From the NCBI GenBank assembly GCA_023105745.1, contig JALGQZ010000006.1, positions 2,467,468 to 2,531,467 on the forward strand: a stretch of 64,000 nucleotides of DNA. Reading direction: 5' to 3'. The notes beneath the pieces were generated by a model, which worked only from the letters and a program-made list of their open reading frames with translations, had not been told where the DNA came from and did not search any database. The stretch's first letter is position 1. Each line of letters begins with the position of its first letter. This document shows, one piece after another, positions 56,454 to 64,000 of this stretch. The DNA comes from Austropuccinia psidii (lineage: Eukaryota > Basidiomycota > Pucciniomycetes > Pucciniales > Sphaerophragmiaceae). Both the position numbers and the translations under genes were made by a program.

Positions 56454-56638
56454 AGCCTGGGCCCTGAACCCTGTAAATTGACGAATCCCTGCCGGAGAAC
56501 CCTTACATTACGGTAGAGGGGAGGGCTTTTTTTGGGGTAGGGGGGGAGGTATGATGTCTCATGCCAACAGGAGATGGAACGGGGAAAATCTTTCAATATG
56601 AATTTCTTGTGCAACAAAATTATTGCATATAGCAATCA

Positions 56639-58180
56639 TTACAAAAAAAAGTCATACTTATTGATTGTAATAGGTATGACAAAACATGAAAGCCCCAATC
56701 TTGACACATGCATTGAGGAGATAGAAGCACGTTGATAGGTAATAATCTTCCTTCCCCCAAAGAAAACTCTTTTGGATGGCACACTTGTAGCAGGGATTGA
56801 GAGGTACTTACGGGCCATTGAGGCAAGAGTAGGGAAGACTGTTGCTTGACTCTTCCAGAATTTTAACACATTGGTTGATTTAGGTTCAGGTGGTTCTGAA
56901 AATAATTGTTGAATTTCCAACTCTAAAGATGATCCCTCCCCTGATGATGTCAAATATATGTCATCAAAGAACCCTCTTCATTCTTGCTCTCCTAGATGTG
57001 GCATTGGGCTTACTCCTTGGAGTTCCTTGGTGGCTTCATTTTGAAAGATTCCAGCAAGTTGGGATGCTGAAGTTTCAAGCTTTGCTAGTTTGGTGTCATA
57101 GGAATAGAAGAATTGTAATTTGAATCAAGGATCAAGGATCAAAGCACAAATTGCTGGTGTTTTTGTGAATACCATTTGCAGGTATTTGGTGAGCTTTTCA
57201 GTCATATTGCTGCAGCAGCTGGTTCAATTTGGTGCAAATTGTATTTCTCACAAGCCTAAATATAAATTTTCAATATTGGGCAAAAGAATTCATAGAAAAA
57301 AACCCACTTCATTTATACATTTAATGAGGGAAATATATAAAGGTAAATAGTAATTGATGGTGGGGTATTTTGTTCCACATATGACAGAGGTGGCCTCATG
57401 GAGGGGGAGTAAGAAATCAATCATCAACTTAACTTTCTCCAACTCAAGGGATGAAATACAATAAGCTTCCATGTTTTTGGGGGTACAAAATTGATTGTAG
57501 GCATCCTTGAGTGAGTATGCACACTCAAGAATATCATATGTTGAGTTCCATTGGGTTATGACATTGGTGAGTAACATTTTTACTTTCTGTTCTTCATAAG
57601 AAATATTGACCATTGATATGAACTTTTTACATTGCTGAGGGCTCTGGCACAAGTATGATGCCAGGCGGGAGATACAAGAGATGATTGAGTTACAATTTAA
57701 TCGCAGGCCGTCTGGTGGGTTGATTAGAGTTGATATTGACATTGGTCCCATGTTTACAATATCTTGATCTTCATGAGTTGAGGGACCCTTGGCAAGGGCT
57801 TTTAGTCCATCTTGGGCTGATAAATGGAGTGTATGAGCCATGCAGCCAATAAGTTGTGTTTTGGCTGCAAATGACTCGGTTGAGTCTTGTGACTCTTGGG
57901 CCATTTGTTGATTGACCGAGGCATTATCAGTTTTTATTTCAATTATTGATTCTTCAAAGTCATACTGCTTGAGAGTAGTAAGGAATTTGTTGGCCAATGA
58001 CTGACCCGATTGATTACCTAAAAAAAAGGAATTTAATAGAGAAAAAAATGGTTTTTGCAAAAAACAATTACCTTCAATCTCCGTCAAACCTAAGAGGCCA
58101 GAGACAAGGTTGAATTCTTTGTCAATGAAATGGCCAGTGATAGCTATAAACGCTTTGATGTTTGGACTTGTCCAGGTATT
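56639..58180 (-). pseudogene. hAT-family transposase, decayed
   Basis: Minus-strand blocks in hAT order: FIAITGHFIDKEFNL (near 58110), a candidate intron GTAATTG...TTTTTTTAG (about 58021-58070), then NQSGQSLANKF, TDNASVN (conserved acidic motif near 57930), CMAHTLHLS (near 57840), TQWNSTYDILE (near 57555), and the C-terminal dimerisation segment FWKSQATVFPTLASMARKYLSIPATSVPSKRVF (split here: FWKSQ, then LASMARKYLSIPATS, near 56800). These cut-and-paste DNA transposases excise via hairpin intermediates. A TGA upstream of the first block, frame changes near 57290 and a stop in the duplicated GATCAAGGATCAAGG near 57125 show it is inactive. Confidence 0.85.
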
Positions 58181-58297
58181 GGTTGTGAAATCGAGTTGTT
58201 TTCACTGTCAGAAATGAGTGCGCAGAGGTTCTCTTGGTGGAAAAAGTCAACATTTCACCGGGGCGAATCTCGTGTCAATCGTCGGCGATTGACTTCA

Positions 58298-58365
58298 CGT
58301 CAAGCAAACGTCAAGCAGGATAAAAGTCGAGCTCACGTCAAGCGAAAATCAAGCGAACGTCGAGC
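58298..58365. repeat. CGTCAAGC short repeat cluster
   Basis: CGTCAAGC occurs at 58298-58305, 58309-58316 and 58336-58343, with variants ATCAAGCG (58347) and CGTCGAGC (58358), in an unusually CpG-rich patch next to the 5' end of the hAT gene. Irregular spacing of 11-27 bp. It resembles subterminal transposase-binding repeats, but no terminal inverted repeat was identified. Confidence 0.6.
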
Positions 58366-58590
58366 ACACGTCACACTCTGGTCTTACACCAAATCCTGTG
58401 ACATCCAATAATATTGGTTCCCCTGTGCCTTCAACTCAGATTCCTCACCGCCTGATCATCCCACAACCGTCCGATGATTGGTAAAAATTACACCAGACCC
58501 GCCTGTTTGCACACACACACATCAAAGATGTCCTTCAGCCAGTCTTGATGTAGGCGGGGGGTTTGACTTCACCAGGTCATCCATGAAGTG

Positions 58591-58750
58591 TGCGTGTGCG
58601 TGCGTGGGGGCGGGTGCGTTTGCGTGTGCATTGGCGTGTGCGGGTGGGTGTGCGTGTGCGTGTGCATTGGCGCGTGCCGGTGGGTGTGCGTGTGCGGGTG
58701 CGTGTGCGTGTGCATTGGCGCGTGCGGGTGCACATGCGGGTGTGGGTACG
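58591..58750. repeat. GC-rich GTGTGCG minisatellite
   Basis: Alternating purine-pyrimidine GTGCGTGTGCG with a higher-order unit containing GTGCATTGGCG, present three times (near 58625, 58663 and 58711; spacing about 38-48 bp). Frames through it encode only low-complexity Ala/Cys/Val/Arg peptides. Confidence 0.9.
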
Positions 58751-59009
58751 CAAAAGCCGATTCCGCTTCCAACATGATGATGGCGCAGTTAGAAATCTTG
58801 GATGCTGTGAAAGGTGAGTGTATGGGTCATTTGATCATTGGACTTGGCTTATTCACACTGTACCCAATGTCAAAATAGTAAGTTCTTTGTGGCAATGTGA
58901 AATAATGGGCTTTGCTTGTCACAATGGCATGTCTCTGTCACTAAATTTTGAGGCAATTATTTCACTAGCAAAATTGCTAATGAATCTGAGAGATTTGCAT
59001 TTTAGTAGA

Positions 59010-62000
59010 CTAAATATCATGAAATAACGGCTTTATCATTACAAGCAGTCCACATGACAGAGCTTTGTTATCATACAATCCACAGTTACCTTCTATTTCT
59101 TCTTCAGATATAATCAAGTGTCCATCATCAAAACCAACAGCTTTATAAATATTCAGATGCGGCCAATCTGGTAGGAAATTCACATCAATCTTCAAAGGTT
59201 TTAAAATCAGAAAGTTATTGTTCAGTATGCTAGATGGCTCAGAGACTTTGAAAATGCTATCAATAATACCAAATTGTCGTGAGTTGCCCCTCAGAAAACA
59301 TATCACACTGTTGCTGATATTTTTGGATTCAGTTGAAAATATATTGTTCCCAATATTAATGTTTGAAACTGGAAAATACCAAGGTGAGACAATCCTTGAA
59401 GTGGGAGGACTTGTGGATTGCACGGTAGTGTCTAAGCTGATCCAATCAACTATTTCCCTTGTTGCATGAAAAGTCTGTAAGTACTCAACCAGGCAATCAT
59501 AATTTTGTTGGTCATGGCGGGATGGCTTGTTATATTTATGGTGATTGAACACGGCAGGTGGCTGTGATTCGAAAAGCTGTTTTATTTCACATGGCACAGA
59601 TGGGGATTTCAGGAGAACGGAAAGGTTGGAACATCGACAGATATGTTGAAGTAAGGTTTTATCTATATCATCTATTCAGAGTTGCAAAAAGTTAGTCTTA
59701 TTCAGTTCAGGTGTTTAATCAATGTGAATATATTGATCTTATTAATTGACTTACATATCTTGTTATTTGTTGGCATCTTTGCAAATACTCCAATCAAGCG
59801 CTCATAACCCCATGTGGCTGAGGCTTGTGCTGGGCCCCAACGTTGGAAGAGTTCGGGAATATGATCAGCAAAATGATGATTTGGTTTACTTTTCTGTTTT
59901 GGGAACAGGTGTTGATTGGAAAGGCGGAATTTTTTCCAATGTTCAGCAAATGCAGTCGCATCATCTATTGAAACAGTCCAGCTTGTGGCAATGTTGATAG
60001 CACTAATCAAATGGAATGTATTCTTGGCTAGTTCATTTGCAAGTTCTTCTGACTGACCCATTTTTCTTTGAGTGTTGGCAGATTGGTGTGCATCTAATGA
60101 CATCTGTTGACTGAGCATTAGAAATGGAATATAGACCTTATATAAGAGAGCCCATTCAGCGGCTTTTAAGCTACCATGAGAGGGGGAACCCATTTTGCGG
60201 GGAACTCTTGTCCATGATGAGGGAATTATGGTCTCAGATATGATTTGTCAGAGATGCTCAAGAGCCTCACCCTTGATCTGGTGATCACTCAGTGCAGTGA
60301 TATCCAATTCAGAGGGTATTTCAGAAGTGGGGATGTAATCGGCATCAAATGAAGGAATCTCCGCAGAACCACTAGATGGATGTTCTGTGTTAGGGGTGGG
60401 CATTGGGAAGTAGTTTTTTCGGGTGGAAGTAGTGGGGAGTGGCTCATTTATTATTTTTGCTGCGTCTCTTCTCAGGGAGCGGGCCTCTCTCAATGTGATT
60501 TTATCAAGAGAGCTGTTGGAGGTCATGGAATCTGAGTCTGAACTGTTGGTGTCATTGGATTTCCTGCGGGACCTGAAGTAAATTTTTGATTTCGCCTCTG
60601 GAATGCACAATTTGAAAGTTGCATGATCCTTCAAAATTCCAAGTATTAAATTATGCATTATGTCAAGATTAACCATTCTGGTTGCATCCCAATACGGAAG
60701 GTCTTCCAAAATTGAATATCGCACTCCATACTCAGAGAAAATTGCTTGTCTTTGTTGTGGGTTTGCCCGAAGCCATTTGGCAATGGTTGATTTATGACTT
60801 TGGTATGAGCGCGTGTAGTGAAATTGAGGACCAATTTCTTCAATTTGAGCTTTGTGAATGGTGCAAAAATTACAAAAGTGGTTTCCTGAATGGGAAATAA
60901 ATCCAGTAAGCTTGCGCATGGCAACCACATCCGCAATGGCTGTGAGGATGGCAACACGGATAAAGGATCCTGATGGACCTGTTGAGGTGGGTGCAAAATG
61001 GTAACCTTGCCATAGCTCTTTGAGCTCGTTGATGAGTGGCATTAATAGATAATTCAATTGAAGCGCAGTTGGCTCCTTCGGACCAGGGATGATTCCTGCA
61101 ACATAGACATTCTCGGGCTTCAATCTTTCACTTGGGGGGAGATTAAGACAAATAAGCATGATAGGTCCAATGCTAGCCAACCGGGTTGACTTTCCATGTG
61201 CATTAAACCAGTCCACATATATGGAGAAGGCCAATGCACCAGGAATGGACATGAATGGGGGGTCATGGATATTTCTAGTGCCAGTGAAGCGTCTCCAGAC
61301 CAATCCATCCCAGACGTCACGTTTTGGGGAATCTTCGGGAGTTTGGGATTGTTGATGTTGATGCAGAATGTCCATAATTCCAGCCCGCTGGAGGAATCTG
61401 GCAAGCCAATTTTTGAATGGTTGATAAATGAAATGTTTTGTTGGTATAAATTTTTGCTTCATGTTGGTTGTGTTTTGGGTTTGGGGTTCAGATGAATAGA
61501 TGAATTTGCCTAATGATTGTGTGCAAGGGGGATCATGATCATTTGGGTCATTATGGCGTTGACAGTGGGGTTGGTCAGTTGTGACTGATTCAGTAAGGCC
61601 ATTAAGAGAGAAACATTGAGGACAACATATATAGTTTTGAATCACTGGCTCCAATTGGAGATGTTCAAATATGGTACTCAGATCTTGAGGTATATGGAAT
61701 GCAGGAGCGGGGGGACCAGCTGAGCTTGAGATACTGGACTTGATCAGCAGGTTCAGGGCGGGGTTGAGTATGCGTGAAGCCCTGCGGGGTAAATTATACC
61801 TTAATGATAGAATGGCAGATATTATCATTCCTAGGTCTTGTGGGGGAAGGGTTTGACTGCCACTATATGGTTTCTGTGCAGTTGAATTGAGACCCGCAGG
61901 AGTTGAGAAAGTGCTTTGGGTCAAACGTGAATAATCAGCTGGGAAGATTTGATCCAATAGAATTTGTGGGCACCCAGATCCTGATGCAGAAGTAGGGATG

Positions 62001-62170
62001 TTTGGAAGGGATTTGGGTGCAATGGTTGATTTGAGCTTTTTAATGTGCTGTTTATATTGGAAAGGTGTGAAGGCAACTCCTTGCCTATCACCCTCAGGGG
62101 AAGAATGTGTTTGAGTTGAGCAGTGTTGACACATGCATATACGCATTGAGGAATATGGCCGGGTTGTCAT
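59010..62170 (-). pseudogene. tnp2-like transposase (CACTA/Plavaka-type), one in-frame TGA
   Basis: ATG at 62170. Exon 1 runs to 59755 with Cys-rich motifs CMCQHC (start), ICCPQCF (near 61630) and FCNFCTIHK (near 60865), and the signature VNLDIMHNLILGIL (near 60650). The same frame then meets TGA at 60248-60250, immediately before conserved QIISETIIPSSW and GSLKAAEWALLYKVYIP (near 60160), followed by WGYERLIGVFAKMPTNNK. Intron 59754-59672 (GTAAGT...TGAATAG, 83 nt) keeps phase into exon 2, which ends at 59010. About 1020 codons in all, a normal size for the family. These enzymes mobilise DNA transposons. The TGA is the only defect I see; a CGA-to-TGA change fits. Confidence 0.85.
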
Positions 62171-63130
62171 TGTTGCAGGAATTGGGAGTACGGTTGGTTT
62201 GTGTATAAATATCTATGGTTGATGTGAAAGTGTTTAGGAGTGTTATTAATTGGAAATAAAATTCAGTGATTATTTATGAAGCGGGAGATGATTTGAGCCA
62301 GCTGAGGATTTTATCCCATTTGTAATGGAGCATGAGCTGCAGTGGATAAAGTTTAACATGTCTCATCTGGATGGCGGAATTGGTTAGGCGTTTAATTGGG
62401 TAAAATGCCATGCTGCTCAATGCTCATACATATTCTAGTTTATTTACACATTGTGATAGTGCGGGTTTGACCATTGAGGGGGTTCCATTAGTGAAGTGTT
62501 ACCATTGAATTGAGGGGATTAACATTTAATCCATGTACGCTGGCACGCCATCGTACATGGTTTAAACCTTATTACAGACATAGCTATATAACTCTATTAC
62601 ATAAGGGGTTGGAGTGCAGCTAAAGTCTTGGTATTTGGTTTGAGTACGGCGGGCTTTGAATCAGTTGGAATGTGATTTGGATTGTCTTGCCTTTCGTGAA
62701 AAGGTGATGTCTCTTTTGTGGGTAAATCCTTCATGAATATACCCCTTTACAGATGTACAATGTTGGGGAATTTCAATGCATATATTGGCAGTTTGGATAA
62801 TTCACAAAATGTGACAATGGGGAGGCGGAAATGTTACCAAATATGATTACCTATGGATGATGGGTCCCCTTTCAGATCAAGGAAATATCACATTATATGC
62901 TGGTAGGCCGTGCAGGGTGGTTTCCGACAAAAGCGGAGGAGCTCAAGAGGAGGCAGGGAGGATTCTCCTCAAAAGAGTCTTATCCGACTTCCACACAACA
63001 CTTAGTTCCAACTATTCATAGAATTTCTCTATTCTAAATTTGAAAAGATTTCATCTCATATCACTCTATTTTATCATAATACTGAGGTGTTTTATCTAGT
63101 TAAAAATATTACTGTACTTTTTCGGCCCTT
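62171..63130. other. Divergent spacer between the tnp2-like gene and the Ser/Pro-rich gene
   Basis: 960 bp without a coding frame, so presumably holding both promoters. A near-perfect inverted repeat, CCATGTACG...CGTACATGG, is at 62531-62539 and 62552-62560. No clear TATA box on either side; a pyrimidine-rich stretch at 63060-63120 precedes the plus-strand start. Confidence 0.5.
62531..62560. repeat. Inverted repeat (9-bp arms, 12-bp loop)
   Basis: CCATGTACG and CGTACATGG are perfect reverse complements, extended imperfectly outward by ATTTAAT/TTTAAAC. Its position in a divergent spacer fits a binding site for a dimeric regulator; no function is shown. Confidence 0.75.
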
Positions 63131-64000
63131 ATGTCATCTTTCAAGTCACATAAATCCCGTTCAGGTTCTGTTCATGACTCAAATAGTGAATCTAGCATAG
63201 AATATGTTCAAACACAGTCACCATTGAGCCCCAACATTCCTCTCACAACCCCTATCGCATCCTCAATGAATGTATCAGGTCTTAACATTGATGTGGGCAA
63301 TCCAAAGGCTCCAACTTCAAGCACTTGGTCGATCCCAAATATTTCCGTCACTCCAATTCCCCCGAATCCCACTAATACACAAATTCATGTGTCTCAGGGG
63401 CCAGAAGGCACACCTCAAATCTCCTCACACGCTAATCCCCAATCAAAATTTCCACGTGAGTTCCTCCTTAATCCCGGTCGGAGTCCAGTCGCATCCCAGG
63501 ATCCCTTTGGCCAAAGTAAACAGCCAACCCTCAATATTCCATCAGGATCGCAGGTTCATGTGGGTGATGAAAGGCGCGTGGATGGGGGGCGACGAAAAAG
63601 ACCTTTGGAAAATGTAACTTGGAGCGGTCTGTCGGAGGGAAATCCAGTATTGACGCTTCATCAAAGTAAGTCATTTGAATTTTGGAGTAGAAACTTATTC
63701 ATGATTTGATATGTTTGTTTCATGGGTTAGATATGGCACCTAAAGGCAAGTCAGTCCGATCTCAGGAGCCAATTGAAGATCGTGAGGATGACCAGTCTTC
63801 ATTAATGTTTTAATGTGTTAACTGATGATTTGCATAGCAGGGGATGAACTTTATGCGTCTTCACCTCTGGTCCATAAAGAGAAAGTCAGTGGACGTCATC
63901 ATCCATATGCCTCCAAACCAAGAACGGGTCATGCCAGTACATCAAGAGAAACAATGGTGGATGATGAGGATGAGAACATGTCTCCGACTCAAAGTGAAAG
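63131..64000 (+). CDS. Spliced Ser/Pro-rich protein of unknown function, 3' end outside the window
   Basis: ATG at 63131 (MSSFKSHKSRSGSVHDS). Exon 1 63131-63665 ends CAAA|GTAAGT. Intron 63666-63730 ends GGGTTAG. Exon 2 63731-63781 ends ATC|GTGAGG. Intron 63782-63840 ends GCATAGCAG. Exon 3 63841 onward is open to the window end (DELYASSPLVHKEK; DDEDENMSPTQSE). All junctions keep phase 1, while without splicing the frame stops at 63709. The product is Ser/Pro/Gln-rich with a basic GGRRKRP patch (near 63590) that could be a nuclear signal; no domain recognised. It is divergent from the tnp2-like transposase, suggesting a second gene of the same transposon, perhaps a TnpA-like DNA-binding protein. 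That role is inference. Confidence 0.7.

Noticed and set aside
58478..58878. Plus- and minus-strand ORFs of 68-99 codons through the GTGTGCG tract.
   Set aside because: They are pure low-complexity translations of the minisatellite in several frames, with no splice or homology support.
62372..62420. TGGCGGAATTGGTTAGGCG looks like the start of a tRNA (D-arm/A-box).
   Set aside because: I could not find a matching acceptor stem, anticodon arm or clear B-box downstream, so it is not called a tRNA or SINE.

Overview
This window is a stack of retrotransposons inserted into one another, followed at its right end by DNA-transposon genes. I found no host housekeeping gene. The organism is a fungus with an AT-rich, repeat-bloated genome, most likely a rust (Pucciniales). 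The gag N-termini starting MPxQHSPPAR and the tnp2-like transposase are of a type I associate with the myrtle rust Austropuccinia psidii. That species call rests on recognition from memory, not on a search. Spliceosomal introns, chromodomain integrases and TG...CA LTRs with 4-5 bp target duplications all fit.

Layout. Bases 1-54894 are LTR retrotransposons of two Ty3/gypsy (chromovirus-like) lineages. Lineage 1 (elements A, C, D) has one long gag-pol frame, a YIDD reverse transcriptase, and in C and D a TGG-type primer binding site. Lineage 2 (B, E, F, G) has separate gag and pol frames, a YLDD reverse transcriptase and LTRs running TGTCAC...GTGACA. They nest as G > E > (A and F), F > (B and solo LTR H), B > (C and D), D > solo LTR I. 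Visible pieces: A 1-6819 (+, 5' end outside); E 6820-7629 and 48359-51024 (-); B 7634-37530 (-); C 8964-19352 (-, complete); D 22857-33113 (-); F 37532-48358 (-); H 40039-41477 (+); I 25858-26477; G 51025-54894 (-). Target-site duplications on both sides support B, C, D, F, H and I.

C is the only element with an open gag-pol (about 1900 codons). Its two 1920-bp LTRs differ at only about six positions by eye, so it is a recent and possibly autonomous insertion. The others carry in-frame stops, frameshifts, deletions or lost catalytic residues.

Two pieces of apparent biology are not explained by ordinary gag-pol annotation. In C and D, a second well-composed frame overlaps the start of gag-pol. 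It can be joined in phase to an upstream exon by removing an intron that contains the gag-pol ATG, so splicing would choose between two proteins. In lineage 2, the primer binding site lacks the TGG expected for tRNA priming but is complementary to a site inside the same element's LTR. The pairing covaries between E and B and lies next to a conserved hairpin, as expected for Tf1-type self-priming.

Bases 54895-64000: about 1.1 kb with nothing I recognise, a truncated D-family LTR, a decayed hAT transposase, a GT-rich minisatellite, a tnp2-like (CACTA/Plavaka-type) transposase gene with one intron and one in-frame TGA, a 960-bp divergent spacer, and the start of a spliced Ser/Pro-rich gene running off the window.
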